64,000 nt of DNA from an uncultured Bacteroides sp. (GTDB taxonomy: Bacteria; Bacteroidota; Bacteroidia; Bacteroidales; Bacteroidaceae): positions 1-64,000 of the forward strand of contig CASELH010000006.1 of the NCBI GenBank assembly GCA_949288715.1. Direction: 5' to 3'. The notes under the pieces were generated by a model, which had not been told where the DNA came from, did not search any database, and was given only the letters and a program-made list of their open reading frames with translations. Below, one piece after another: positions 26,931 through 35,192 of the stretch. Every line of letters starts with the position of its first letter. The stretch's first letter is position 1. The translations under genes were made by a program, and so were the position numbers.

Positions 26931-27386
26931 ATGAACAAGAAAGAACTTCAGGTAGCCGCACTGGAGAACGGCACCGTCATCGACCATATACCCTCCGAAA
27001 AGCTCTTTACCGTGGTGTCTCTGCTCGGGTTGGAGCACATGAGCAATAACATCACCATAGGCTTCAACCTGAAAAGCAAAAAGCTGGGCACGAAAGGCAT
27101 CATCAAGATAGCCGACAAGTTTTTCTGCGACGACGAGATAAACCGCATAGCCGTAGTAGCCCCCAACGTAAAACTGAACATCATACGCAACTACGAGGTG
27201 GTGGAGAAGCGCGAAGTGCGCCTGCCCGACGAACTGCGCGGCATCGTGAAGTGTGCCAACCCCAAGTGCATCACCAACAACGAGCCCATGCCCACGCGCT
27301 TCCACGTCATCGACAAAGACCGCTGCATCATAAAATGCCACTATTGCGAAAAGGAGCAAAGCAGGGAAGAAATTACCATCATCTGA
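26931..27386 (+). CDS. pyrI: Aspartate carbamoyltransferase, regulatory chain
   Basis: About 151 residues. It binds nucleotides (CTP/ATP) and links catalytic trimers. The N-terminal allosteric domain shows [21 protein letters not shown] and [20 protein letters not shown]. The C-terminal zinc domain has the four cysteines as CANPKC and CHYC. The frame is also open from an ATG at 26913 (six extra residues). The ATG at 26931 is preferred because it leaves the usual short N-terminal tail. It probably shares a transcript with pyrB. Confidence 0.96.
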   Translation: MNKKELQVAALENGTVIDHIPSEKLFTVVSLLGLEHMSNNITIGFNLKSKKLGTKGIIKIADKFFCDDEINRIAVVAPNVKLNIIRNYEVVEKREVRLPDELRGIVKCANPKCITNNEPMPTRFHVIDKDRCIIKCHYCEKEQSREEITII

Positions 27387-27410
27387 TAAACAAAGAGCTA
27401 AAGAAAGGAC

Positions 27411-27983
27411 ATGAAACAAGACTGGAAGCCAGGCACCATGATTTATCCCCTGCCCGCCGTGCTGGTGAGCTGCGGAAGCACGCCGGAAGAATACAACCTG
27501 CTGACTGTGGCATGGACGGGTACCCTTTGCACCAATCCGCCTATGTGCTACATCTCCGTGCGGCCAGAGCGGCATTCGTACGACATCATCAAGCGAAACA
27601 TGGAGTTTGTCATCAATCTTACCACCAAGGAGATGGCGCGCGCCACGGATTGGTGCGGTGTACGTTCGGGCAAAAACTACGACAAGTTCAAAGAAATGGG
27701 CCTTACGCCGGGACCGTGCACTGTAGTCAAGGCTCCGCTGGTGGAAGAATCGCCCCTGTGCATAGAGTGCCGGGTGAAGGAAATCATATCCTTGGGCTCG
27801 CACGACATGTTCATGGCCGAGGTGGTAAACATACGTGCAGATGAAAAATACCTGAACCCGGAAAGCGGCAAGTTTGAACTGGCCGAAAGCAACCCACTGG
27901 TGTACGTGCATGGCGGTTATTACGAACTGGGGAGCAAGATTGGCAAATTCGGCTGGTCGGTCGAAAAGAAAACAAACAAATAA
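27411..27983 (+). CDS. Flavin reductase family protein (flavoredoxin-like)
   Basis: The 190-residue protein is a single FMN-binding split-barrel domain: PLPAVLVSCGSTPEEYNLLT, VAWTGTLCTNPPMCYISVRP, RHSYDIIKRNMEFVINLTT and a C-terminal LVYVHGGYYELG. Such proteins bind FMN and shuttle electrons to or from flavins; physiological partners are usually unknown. It starts 24 bp after pyrI in the same direction and may be read through from the pyr genes. There is no signal peptide, so it is cytosolic. Confidence 0.9.
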   Translation: MKQDWKPGTMIYPLPAVLVSCGSTPEEYNLLTVAWTGTLCTNPPMCYISVRPERHSYDIIKRNMEFVINLTTKEMARATDWCGVRSGKNYDKFKEMGLTPGPCTVVKAPLVEESPLCIECRVKEIISLGSHDMFMAEVVNIRADEKYLNPESGKFELAESNPLVYVHGGYYELGSKIGKFGWSVEKKTNK

Positions 27984-28005
27984 AGACAAAGTAACCTGCA
28001 GGTGC

Positions 28006-28752
28006 ATGAAAAGGACATTACTCATAGGGCTATGCATGCTTGCCCCCTTCACTATGGTGTGGGGGCAAGATACCCCTATGGCGGACACGCCTAAAAATAA
28101 ACCGCACTACGAGCGCACGGTGAACTTCGGCGTGAAAGGGGGCTTCACCTCATCACTGTTCCTGGCCACCGACCTGCAGGTGAATGGGGTGACCATCGAC
28201 GAAATACAAAACAACTACAAAATAGGCTATTTCGGCTCTGTGTTCATGCGCATCAACTTTGAGCGGCATTTCCTCCAGCCGGAGATATCGTATACCATCA
28301 ACCGATGCAACATCACCTTCAACAAGCCCCAGGAAAACGATGCACAGATAGGCGCCCTGCCGGCCGAAGCCTCCATCACCTCGTCCATCCATAGTGTGGA
28401 CATCCCTGTGATTTACGGATACAACTTCATCAAGCAGGGGCCTTACAGCCTGGCTGTGTTTGGCGGGCCTAAGATACGCTACATCATGAACAAGCAAAGC
28501 GACATCGACTTTGAAAACTTCGACCAGCGCGACATCAAGGAGACGCTTCACCCACTCAACTTCAGCTTCACGCTGGGAGTGGCGGTCAACATCTCGCGCA
28601 TATTCTTCGACTTCCGCTATGACTTGGGCCTGCACAACATGTCCAAACGCATCTCCTACGAGCTTCCGCCCGATGCCACAGGCGAGGACTACGAGATACA
28701 CTTCAGCCGTAGGGACAATGTATTGAGCTTCTCGCTGGGTGTGCTTTTATAA
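28006..28752 (+). CDS. PorT-like outer-membrane beta-barrel protein
   Basis: The 248-residue protein has a signal peptide (KRTLLIGLCMLAPFTMVWGQ). The mature part alternates hydrophobic and polar residues as in an eight-stranded-type barrel: VNFGVKGGFTSSLFLATDLQ, NYKIGYFGSVFMRINFERHF, and a C-terminal strand VLSFSLGVLL. It fits the outer-membrane beta-barrel family that includes PorT-like proteins. A longer frame from 27874 overlaps the flavin reductase and lacks a signal peptide, so the ATG at 28006 is used. Function is unknown; it is unlikely to be a large porin. Confidence 0.82.
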   Translation: MKRTLLIGLCMLAPFTMVWGQDTPMADTPKNKPHYERTVNFGVKGGFTSSLFLATDLQVNGVTIDEIQNNYKIGYFGSVFMRINFERHFLQPEISYTINRCNITFNKPQENDAQIGALPAEASITSSIHSVDIPVIYGYNFIKQGPYSLAVFGGPKIRYIMNKQSDIDFENFDQRDIKETLHPLNFSFTLGVAVNISRIFFDFRYDLGLHNMSKRISYELPPDATGEDYEIHFSRRDNVLSFSLGVLL

Positions 28753-28783
28753 GCGTTTTATAAGGAGTATCGAGTTTTTTCCG

Positions 28784-28791
28784 TACCTTTG
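28784..28791 (+). promoter_or_regulatory. Candidate -7 element for DUF5063 gene
   Basis: TACCTTTG lies only 15-21 bp before the possible start codons at 28806 and 28812, which implies a very short leader. A weak T-rich -33 candidate (TTTA) lies about 23 bp upstream. Confidence 0.5.
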
Positions 28792-28805
28792 CACGAAAAG
28801 TTGCC

Positions 28806-29420
28806 ATGACAATGAAAAAAGAAAGCCAAGTGATATTCGACCGTAACGTGATAGAGTTTGTCACGGTTGCTGCCGAATTCTGTAATTATATGGAGCGAAC
28901 AGAGGGCATGAAGCGCTCAGACTTTGTCGACACTACCCTGAAAATTCTCCCCTTGCTTTATCTGAAGGCCTCCCTGCTACCCGAATGCCACGCCATGGGC
29001 GAGGACATGCCGGAAAACTATGTGACCGAGGAAATCTACGAGGTGCTACGCATGAATCTGGCAGGGCTGCTGGCCGGACGGGATGACTACCTGGACGTGT
29101 TTGTGGAAGACATGAAATATAGCGACCAACCCATCACCCGCTACATTTCAGAGGACTTGGCGGACATTTACCAGGACATCAAAGACTTTATCTTCGTCTT
29201 CCAACTGGGGCTGAACGAGACCATGAACGACTCGCTCGCCATCTGCCAGGAGAACTTCCGCACCTATTGGGGGCAAAAGCTGGTGAACACCTTGCGGGCC
29301 TTGCACGAAGTAAAGTATGCGCAAACAGAAGAAGAGGAGGAAGATAATGCCGAGGTTGAAGAAGAAGAAGACTGCGGATGCGGGTGCCACGAACACCACC
29401 ACCATCAACACCACGAATAA
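28806..29420 (+). CDS. DUF5063 protein with acidic, Cys/His-rich tail
   Basis: The 204-residue cytosolic protein has an all-helical DUF5063 domain (about 8-170; FDRNVIEFVTVAAEFCNYME, LPLLYLKASLLPE, ITRYISEDLADIYQDIKDF). The function of the domain is not known. The last 30 residues are unusual. A run of Glu/Asp is followed by CGCGC and then a tail with eight histidines, which could bind metal ions such as nickel, zinc or copper. The next gene starts four bases after the stop, so the two are probably translated from one transcript. The ATG at 28812 is an alternative start. Confidence 0.88.
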   Translation: MTMKKESQVIFDRNVIEFVTVAAEFCNYMERTEGMKRSDFVDTTLKILPLLYLKASLLPECHAMGEDMPENYVTEEIYEVLRMNLAGLLAGRDDYLDVFVEDMKYSDQPITRYISEDLADIYQDIKDFIFVFQLGLNETMNDSLAICQENFRTYWGQKLVNTLRALHEVKYAQTEEEEEDNAEVEEEEDCGCGCHEHHHHQHHE

Positions 29421-29423
29421 AGT

Positions 29424-30095
29424 ATGGAGGAGGACAGGCAAATGGTAATTATAAAGCGGACCATCGACAAAAACACCTTGAATGAGTTACCCAAGGCTAC
29501 CTTCGGGGGAGAAATACACGTGGCACAAACGCCAGCCGAGGCCGAACGGGCCGTAGAATACCTGAAACGTTGCCCCTTGGTGGGCATCGATAGCGAGACG
29601 CGCCCTTCCTTCAGCAAAGGCAGACAATACAAAGTGGCGCTTTTACAAGTGTCTACCCCTGACCATTGTTTTCTTTTCCGCCTCAACCTGACGGGGCTTA
29701 CTCTGCCCGTCATTACCTTGCTGGAAAGCCCTAAAATAACCAAAGTAGGACTGTCACTGCACGACGACTTCATGATGCTGCACAAACGCGCCCCCTTCGA
29801 GCCCCGCGCCTGCGTGGAGTTGCAAGAATATGTACGCCCCTTCGGCATACAAGACAAGAGCTTGCAGAAGATATACGGCATTCTGTTCAACGAAAAGATA
29901 TCGAAAGCACAACGTCTGTCCAACTGGGAAGCACCTGTACTCACCGAGCCGCAAAAGCTTTATGCCGCCACCGATGCCTGGGCCTGCCTCAACATCTACA
30001 ACCGCCTGCAAGAGCTCAAGGCATCGGGTAACTTCTGCATAGAGCCTGAAGCCGAAGACAAGGAATCGCATGCAAAGACAGAAGAAAAACTGTAG
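29424..30095 (+). CDS. RNase D-like 3'-5' exonuclease domain protein
   Basis: The 223-residue protein is a single DEDDy exonuclease domain without the HRDC domains of full RNase D. The acidic residues appear in GIDSETRPSF (Exo I), SLHDDFMML (Exo II) and YAATDAWACL (Exo III with Tyr and Asp). It should be a cytosolic nuclease acting on structured RNA ends or DNA; the substrate is not determined. It is coupled to the DUF5063 gene (4-bp gap) and followed 18 bp later by an rRNA methyltransferase-type gene. This suggests an RNA-processing operon. Confidence 0.9.
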   Translation: MEEDRQMVIIKRTIDKNTLNELPKATFGGEIHVAQTPAEAERAVEYLKRCPLVGIDSETRPSFSKGRQYKVALLQVSTPDHCFLFRLNLTGLTLPVITLLESPKITKVGLSLHDDFMMLHKRAPFEPRACVELQEYVRPFGIQDKSLQKIYGILFNEKISKAQRLSNWEAPVLTEPQKLYAATDAWACLNIYNRLQELKASGNFCIEPEAEDKESHAKTEEKL

Positions 30096-30113
30096 TTTAT
30101 ACATCTATTATAT

Positions 30114-31307
30114 ATGCATAAGATACATCTAAAACCCGGAAAAGAAGAATCACTGAAGCGTTTCCACCCTTGGGTATTCTCAGGCGCCATAGCCCGCATT
30201 GAGGGAAAGCCCGAAGAAGGAGAAGTAGTGGAAGTACGCACTGCCGGGGGTGAATTTATAGCTAAAGGACATTACCAGATAGGCAGCATAGCCGTGCGCG
30301 TGCTGACATTCGACCCGCAAGAGGACATAGACAAAGACTTTTGGCGCCGCCGCCTGACTGCCGCTTATGCCCTTCGCCACAGCATCGGACTGACGGAACG
30401 CGCAGACAACAACACTTACCGCTTGGTGCACGGCGAGGGCGACAACCTGCCGGGACTGGTGGTGGACGTGTATGGGCGCACAGCTGTGATACAAGCCCAC
30501 TCGGCCGGAATGCACTTGGAACGCATGACCATTGCCCGCGCGCTGGCTGAAGTGATGGAGGGACGTGTGGACAACGTCTACTACAAGTCGGAAAACACCC
30601 TACCCTTTAAGGCCGACCTTTATCCTGAAAACGGCTTCCTGCTGCAATCCGGGGAAGGTGAGCCTACAGACATTGCCACAGAGTACGGACTGCACTTCCA
30701 CATCGATTGGCTGAAGGGACAGAAAACCGGCTTCTTCATTGACCAACGTGAAAACCGCGCCCTGCTGGAGCGCTACGCCCGCGGACGACGAGTGCTTAAC
30801 ATGTTCTGCTACACAGGCGGATTCTCGGTGTATGCCATGCGTGGAGGCGCCAGCCTGGTGCACTCAGTGGACAGCTCGGGCAAAGCCATCGACTTGACGG
30901 ACAAAAACATTGCATTGAACTTTCCTAAAGATACACGTCACCAATCATTGGCTGAAGATGCCTTCAAGTACCTCGACCGCATGGAGAAGGGTGCTTATGA
31001 CCTCATCGTGCTCGATCCCCCTGCCTTTGCCAAACATCGAGATGCCCTGCGCAATGCCCTGTTGGGTTACCGCAAGCTCAACCTCAAGGCTTTCGAAAAA
31101 ATCAAATCGGGTGGCATTCTGTTCACCTTCTCGTGCTCGCAAGCCGTCAGCAAAGAGCAGTTCCGCACAGCAGTCTTCACGGCTGCAGCCCTTTCGGGAA
31201 GGAATGTGCGCATCCTGCACCAGCTTACCCAACCGGCTGACCATCCCGTCAACATCTACCATCCCGAAGGGGAATATTTGAAGGGATTAGTGCTCTACGT
31301 GGAGTAA
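30114..31307 (+). CDS. PUA-domain class I rRNA methyltransferase, RlmI-like
   Basis: The 397-residue protein has an N-terminal PUA-type RNA-binding domain (about 1-75; RFHPWVFSGAIARIEGKPEE) and a central EEHEE-like linker with LVHGEGDNLPGLVVDVYG. Its C-terminal Rossmann methyltransferase domain shows GFFIDQRENR, VLNMFCYTGGFSVYAMRGGA (SAM motif I) and LDPPAFAKH (motif IV). RlmI methylates C1962 of 23S rRNA at C5, and the domain order here is the same. A catalytic Cys in FTFSCSQAVS is present. The exact target base is inferred by homology. Confidence 0.92.
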   Translation: MHKIHLKPGKEESLKRFHPWVFSGAIARIEGKPEEGEVVEVRTAGGEFIAKGHYQIGSIAVRVLTFDPQEDIDKDFWRRRLTAAYALRHSIGLTERADNNTYRLVHGEGDNLPGLVVDVYGRTAVIQAHSAGMHLERMTIARALAEVMEGRVDNVYYKSENTLPFKADLYPENGFLLQSGEGEPTDIATEYGLHFHIDWLKGQKTGFFIDQRENRALLERYARGRRVLNMFCYTGGFSVYAMRGGASLVHSVDSSGKAIDLTDKNIALNFPKDTRHQSLAEDAFKYLDRMEKGAYDLIVLDPPAFAKHRDALRNALLGYRKLNLKAFEKIKSGGILFTFSCSQAVSKEQFRTAVFTAAALSGRNVRILHQLTQPADHPVNIYHPEGEYLKGLVLYVE

Positions 31308-31361
31308 AAAGGCACTTATTTGCTAAAAAGAGTTAATAGACAGAAGATTGTCACGAAAATA

Positions 31362-31393
31362 TTTGGAGGCATGGTGCAAAGCCCTTACCTTTG
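31362..31393 (+). promoter_or_regulatory. Promoter of a candidate small RNA
   Basis: TTTG (31362-31365) and TACCTTTG (31386-31393) are separated by exactly 20 bp. This is the full Bacteroidales promoter consensus (-33 TTTG, -7 TAnnTTTG). Transcription should start near 31400. Confidence 0.8.
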
Positions 31394-31399
31394 CACTGT

Positions 31400-31511
31400 G
31401 TTTTTCATGGTATTAGATTTAAGGTTAATAAAGATTGGGTGTCTGGGATAGATACCCTTCTTTTTTTCTAATCTAACCGAATCCCTCCCCACGCAAGGAG
31501 GGCTTTTTTTT
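31400..31511 (+). ncRNA. Candidate small structured RNA (about 110 nt)
   Basis: A consensus promoter ends at 31393 and a strong terminator closes at 31511, with no open reading frame of note between them. Inside, GGGTGTCT (31437-31444) pairs with AGATACCC (31450-31457) and is followed by a T-run. TTAGATT (31413-31419) can pair with AATCTAA (31470-31476) around that hairpin. The second hairpin, CCCTCC/GGAGGG (31483-31502) followed by eight T, is a standard terminator. A separate promoter for the next gene follows, so this unit looks independent. It could belong to the Bacteroidales-1 RNA class, described from memory as a short RNA between a Bacteroidota-type promoter and a terminator; this is untested. 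Confidence 0.6.
31483..31511 (+). terminator. Terminator of the candidate small RNA
   Basis: CCCTCC (31483-31488) pairs with GGAGGG (31497-31502) around an 8-nt loop, followed by C and eight T. Confidence 0.85.
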
Positions 31512-31543
31512 ACCCTTCTTATACGAAAAAAGCATTCCCTACA

Positions 31544-31575
31544 TTTGTTTTTCTGACCTGCGCATCGTACATTTG
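31544..31575 (+). promoter_or_regulatory. Promoter of the nucleoside transporter gene
   Basis: TTTG (31544-31547) and TACATTTG (31568-31575) are 20 bp apart, a full match to the Bacteroidales consensus. The ATG at 31615 lies 40 bp downstream. Confidence 0.8.
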
Positions 31576-31614
31576 CATGACAACAAAAAAACTCAAAAAA
31601 CATTCTAAAAAGAA

Positions 31615-32865
31615 ATGGGCATCAAAATCCGACTTACCGTCATGCAATTCTTCCAGTTCTTTGTCTGGGGAGCATGGCTCATATCATTGGGAGGCTATAT
31701 GGGAAACGCCTTGCACTTCGAAGGAGGCGAAATTGGCGCTATCTTTGCCACGGGAGGCATAGCCGCCCTATTCATGCCGGGACTCACCGGAATCATTGCC
31801 GATAAATGGATAAATGCTGAGCGGCTGTACGGCCTGCTCCACCTGGTGGGCGCAGGAGCATTGCTCTACGCCTCGACCGCTACCAGCTACAATCAGATGT
31901 ATTGGGCCATGCTCCTCAACATGCTGGCCTACATGCCTACGCTTTCGCTAGCCAACACGGTGTCGTACAACGCGCTGGAGAAGCATCACATGGATCTCGT
32001 GAAGGATTTCCCCCCCATTCGCGTGTGGGGCACGGTAGGTTTCATCTGCGCAATGTGGGCGGTGGACCTGACTGGATTCAAGGCCAGTGCTGCCCAGCTC
32101 TATGTAGCTGCCGCATCAGCCGCTGCGTTAGGTCTATACGCCTTCAGCCTCCCCCCTTGTCCACCCCAGCGCGGTGAAGGAAAAACGATGCTTTCGGCCT
32201 TCGGACTGGATGCCCTGGTGCTGTTCAAGCAAAAAAAGATGGCCATTTTCTTCCTGTTCTCTATGTTGCTGGGAGCAGCGTTGCAAATTACCAACACCTA
32301 CGGCGACCTGTTTTTAGGCTCTTTCGCCTCCATACCCGAGTATGCCGACTCGTTTGGCGTGAAGCACTCCGTCATCCTGCTTTCTATTTCGCAGATGAGC
32401 GAAACGCTGTTCATTCTGGCCATCCCCTTCTTCCTAAAACATTTTGGCATCAAGAAAGTCATGCTCATCAGCATGTTCGCCTGGGTGTTCCGCTTTGGCC
32501 TGTTCGGTTTAGGCAACCCGGGCGATGGCCTTTGGATACTCATCCTCTCCATGATAATCTACGGCATGGCCTTCGACTTTTTCAATGTGTCCGGCTCACT
32601 GTTCACCGAGATGGAAGCCCGTCCCAGCATCCGCGCCAGCGCGCAGGGGCTGTTCTTCATGATGACCAACGGCGTGGGTGCCTTCATAGGCGGACATGCC
32701 AGCGGAGCCGTGGTAGACGCTTTCTCCATCTACGAAAACGGCTTGCTCATCAGCCGGGAGTGGACACCCATCTGGCTCATCTTCGCAGGATATGCCTTGG
32801 TCATAGGCATTTTGTTCGGACTTGTATTCCGCTACAAGCACACTGCCGAAGAACATAAACCATAA
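31615..32865 (+). CDS. Nucleoside:H+ symporter family MFS transporter (NupG/XapB-like)
   Basis: The 416-residue protein has about 12 membrane helices and the family start IKIRLTVMQFFQFFVWGAWL. Further marks are GGIAALFMPGLTGIIADKWI, VWGTVGFICAMWAVDL and, late, FFNVSGSLFTEMEARPSIRA. These features are characteristic of the nucleoside:H+ symporter family rather than general sugar permeases. It should import nucleosides across the inner membrane. It has its own promoter; the next gene follows after 12 bp. Confidence 0.9.
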   Translation: MGIKIRLTVMQFFQFFVWGAWLISLGGYMGNALHFEGGEIGAIFATGGIAALFMPGLTGIIADKWINAERLYGLLHLVGAGALLYASTATSYNQMYWAMLLNMLAYMPTLSLANTVSYNALEKHHMDLVKDFPPIRVWGTVGFICAMWAVDLTGFKASAAQLYVAAASAAALGLYAFSLPPCPPQRGEGKTMLSAFGLDALVLFKQKKMAIFFLFSMLLGAALQITNTYGDLFLGSFASIPEYADSFGVKHSVILLSISQMSETLFILAIPFFLKHFGIKKVMLISMFAWVFRFGLFGLGNPGDGLWILILSMIIYGMAFDFFNVSGSLFTEMEARPSIRASAQGLFFMMTNGVGAFIGGHASGAVVDAFSIYENGLLISREWTPIWLIFAGYALVIGILFGLVFRYKHTAEEHKP

Positions 32866-32877
32866 AACGTACCTTCT

Positions 32878-33489
32878 ATGAACAACCGTAGAAAAGTAGA
32901 GCTTGAAGTGCTCAACATCACCAATAGCCACATGCAGGCAGGCGCCTTCGCACTGGTGCTGCTCGAAAAAGACGGCACACGCCAGCTGCCCGTCATAGTG
33001 GGAGCCACCGAGGCGCAAGCCATCATCTTGGAGCTGAAGGGCATCAACCCTCCGCGCCCACTCACCCACACCCTGTTTGCATCCGTGCTCGAAGCCCTGG
33101 GGGCACAGCTACTGCGCGTGCTCATCTACAAAATGGAAAACGGGATATATTATGCCTACTTGTACCTGCGAGCGGGCGACACCATATTCCGCGTAGATTC
33201 GCGCACGAGCGACGCTATCGTGCTTGCCCTGCGCATGGCTGCCCCCATACTGATTTACGAAGACATACTTGAAACCGGGCACATACGCATAAACGACTCC
33301 GGCGAGGAAATGCAAGGAGAAGCGGGAGGCTATGCAAAAGAAAGCCGGGCACACCCTCTGGACAAGGGACACGAGCCCTCGTTGGCCTCCTTGCAGACAG
33401 CCCTGGAAAAAGCCATCGAAAAAGAGAACTACGAACAGGCCGCCGTGCTGCGCGACAAGATAAACCAACTTACCCAAGCCGCCAAATAA
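32878..33489 (+). CDS. Bifunctional nuclease (DUF151) domain protein with UVR motif
   Basis: The 203-residue protein has a DUF151/BFN domain (about 1-130; VEVLNITNSHMQAGAFALVL, LPVIVGATEAQAIILELKG, FRVDSRTSDAIVLALRMAAP). A C-terminal UvrB/UvrC-type motif follows (LEKAIEKENYEQAAVLRDKI). Related BFN proteins have RNase/DNase activity in plants and bacteria, and the UVR motif mediates protein contacts. It is cytosolic. The DUF151-UVR combination is a frequent arrangement in Bacteroidetes. It sits in a rightward cluster with rsmE and miaA, so a nucleic-acid role is consistent. Confidence 0.88.
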   Translation: MNNRRKVELEVLNITNSHMQAGAFALVLLEKDGTRQLPVIVGATEAQAIILELKGINPPRPLTHTLFASVLEALGAQLLRVLIYKMENGIYYAYLYLRAGDTIFRVDSRTSDAIVLALRMAAPILIYEDILETGHIRINDSGEEMQGEAGGYAKESRAHPLDKGHEPSLASLQTALEKAIEKENYEQAAVLRDKINQLTQAAK

Positions 33490-33523
33490 TCTTCTTTTTT
33501 CACGTCTCTCTCTCACACACATT

Positions 33524-34222
33524 ATGCACGTATTCTACACACCCGACATACTGACAAAGGCCGAACTGCCCGAAGAAGAAGCCGCACACGCCACCCGTGT
33601 ATTGCGCCTCCAGGCAGGCGATGAAATCCGCCTCACCGACGGACAAGGCAACTTTTACCACGCACGCATAACCGCCACGGGAGGCAAACGCTGCCTGGTG
33701 GACGTACTCGAAACCATCCCCCAACCTCCCTTGTGGAAAGGGCACCTCCACATAGCCATGGCGCCCACCAAGAACATGGACCGTACGGAGTGGTTTGCCG
33801 AAAAAGCCACCGAGATAGGCCTCGACGAATTGACCTTCCTGTCCTGCCGGTACTCGGAAAGGAAAATCATCAAGACAGAACGCATCAACAAAATCCTCAT
33901 ATCCGCCATCAAGCAATCGCTCAAGGCCCGCCTGCCCAAGCTGAACGAAATGACCGCCTTCGACCACTTCATTCACCAGTCTTTTCCCGGGCAGAAATTC
34001 ATTGCTCACTGCTATCCCGGCGAAAAGCCCTTGCTGAAAGACGTGGTGCAGCCCGGCGCAAGCGCCGTAGTGCTCATAGGTCCTGAGGGAGACTTCAGCG
34101 AAGAAGAAGTTGCCACTGCCCTTGCTTGCGGATTTACCCCCATCAGCCTGGGGCGCTCGCGCCTGCGCACCGAGACGGCCGCCCTCGTGGCCTGCCACAT
34201 TCTAAACCTGCAAAATCAATAA
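33524..34222 (+). CDS. rsmE: 16S rRNA (uracil1498-N3)-methyltransferase
   Basis: The 232-residue protein has an N-terminal PUA-like part (AHATRVLRLQAGDEIRLTDG) and a C-terminal SPOUT methyltransferase domain. The deep-trefoil-knot SAM site is visible in IGPEGDFSEEEV and ISLGRSRLRTETAAL. The segment KNMDRTEWFAEKATEIGLDE is typical of RsmE. It methylates U1498 of 16S rRNA in the small-subunit decoding region. It is followed 13 bp later by miaA. Confidence 0.95.
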   Translation: MHVFYTPDILTKAELPEEEAAHATRVLRLQAGDEIRLTDGQGNFYHARITATGGKRCLVDVLETIPQPPLWKGHLHIAMAPTKNMDRTEWFAEKATEIGLDELTFLSCRYSERKIIKTERINKILISAIKQSLKARLPKLNEMTAFDHFIHQSFPGQKFIAHCYPGEKPLLKDVVQPGASAVVLIGPEGDFSEEEVATALACGFTPISLGRSRLRTETAALVACHILNLQNQ

Positions 34223-34235
34223 CTCCCCCTGCCAC

Positions 34236-35159
34236 ATGCCCCATCGCTACGACTTGATTACCATTCTCGGACCTACCGCTTCGGGCAAGACTGCCCTCGC
34301 CGCCGCCCTTGCCTACGAGCTGGATGCGGAAATCATCAGCGCCGACTCACGCCAAGTGTACCGCGGCATGGACATAGGCACGGGGAAAGACCTGGCCGAC
34401 TATGCCATCGGCGGAAAGCACATCCCCTATCACTTGATAGATATTGTGGAGCCGGGCTATAAATACAACGTTTTCGAGTACCAGCGCGACTTCCTTTCCG
34501 CCTATGAAGGCATCCGCCGACGGGGCAAGTGGCCCATTCTGTGCGGAGGCACCGGGCTCTACCTCGAGTCGGTGCTGAAAGGCTACCGCCTATTGCCCGT
34601 GCCCGAAAACCCTGAGCTCCGCGCGCGCCTCTCGGGCATGACGCTGGAAGAGCTGACCGAACTGCTCCGCACCTACAAGACGCTGCACAACACCACCGAT
34701 GTAGACACCCCCAAGCGCGCCATCCGGGCCATAGAAATCGAGGAATTTTATCGTACTACGCCAGTAAGCGAGCGTTCCTTTCCCCGGTTGGAAGGCCTTA
34801 TAGTCGGGGTAAGCATAGACAGGGACTTGCGCCGCGAGAAGATTACCCGCCGCCTGCGCCAGCGCCTGGACGAAGGCATGGCCGACGAGGTACGCCAGTT
34901 ATTGGCCAAGGGGCTGACGCCGGACGACCTCATCTACTACGGACTGGAGTATAAGTACGTCACCCTGTACGTCACCGGGCAGCTGTCCTTCGCCGACATG
35001 TTTACCCGGCTGGAGACTGCCATCCACCAGTTTGCCAAGCGGCAGATGACGTGGTTTCGCGGCATGGAACGTCGCGGTTTTGTCATACACTGGGTCGATG
35101 CCTCCCTGCCCATGGAAGAAAAGATTGCCTTCATCCGCCGGAAACTTCAAGAGAATTAG
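34236..35159 (+). CDS. miaA: tRNA dimethylallyltransferase
   Basis: The 307-residue enzyme transfers a dimethylallyl group to A37 of tRNAs reading UNN codons. Motifs present are the P-loop GPTASGKTALAAAL, ADSRQVYRGMDIGTGK with the catalytic Asp/Ser region, GGTGLYLESVLKGY, and the C-terminal RQMTWFRGMERRG. The tRNA-binding insertion region is present and the length is normal. Bacteroidetes often encode two MiaA paralogues; only one is in this window. Confidence 0.95.
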   Translation: MPHRYDLITILGPTASGKTALAAALAYELDAEIISADSRQVYRGMDIGTGKDLADYAIGGKHIPYHLIDIVEPGYKYNVFEYQRDFLSAYEGIRRRGKWPILCGGTGLYLESVLKGYRLLPVPENPELRARLSGMTLEELTELLRTYKTLHNTTDVDTPKRAIRAIEIEEFYRTTPVSERSFPRLEGLIVGVSIDRDLRREKITRRLRQRLDEGMADEVRQLLAKGLTPDDLIYYGLEYKYVTLYVTGQLSFADMFTRLETAIHQFAKRQMTWFRGMERRGFVIHWVDASLPMEEKIAFIRRKLQEN

Positions 35160-35192
35160 TATATTTGGCCCCACAAAAAAACAGATAAAGCC

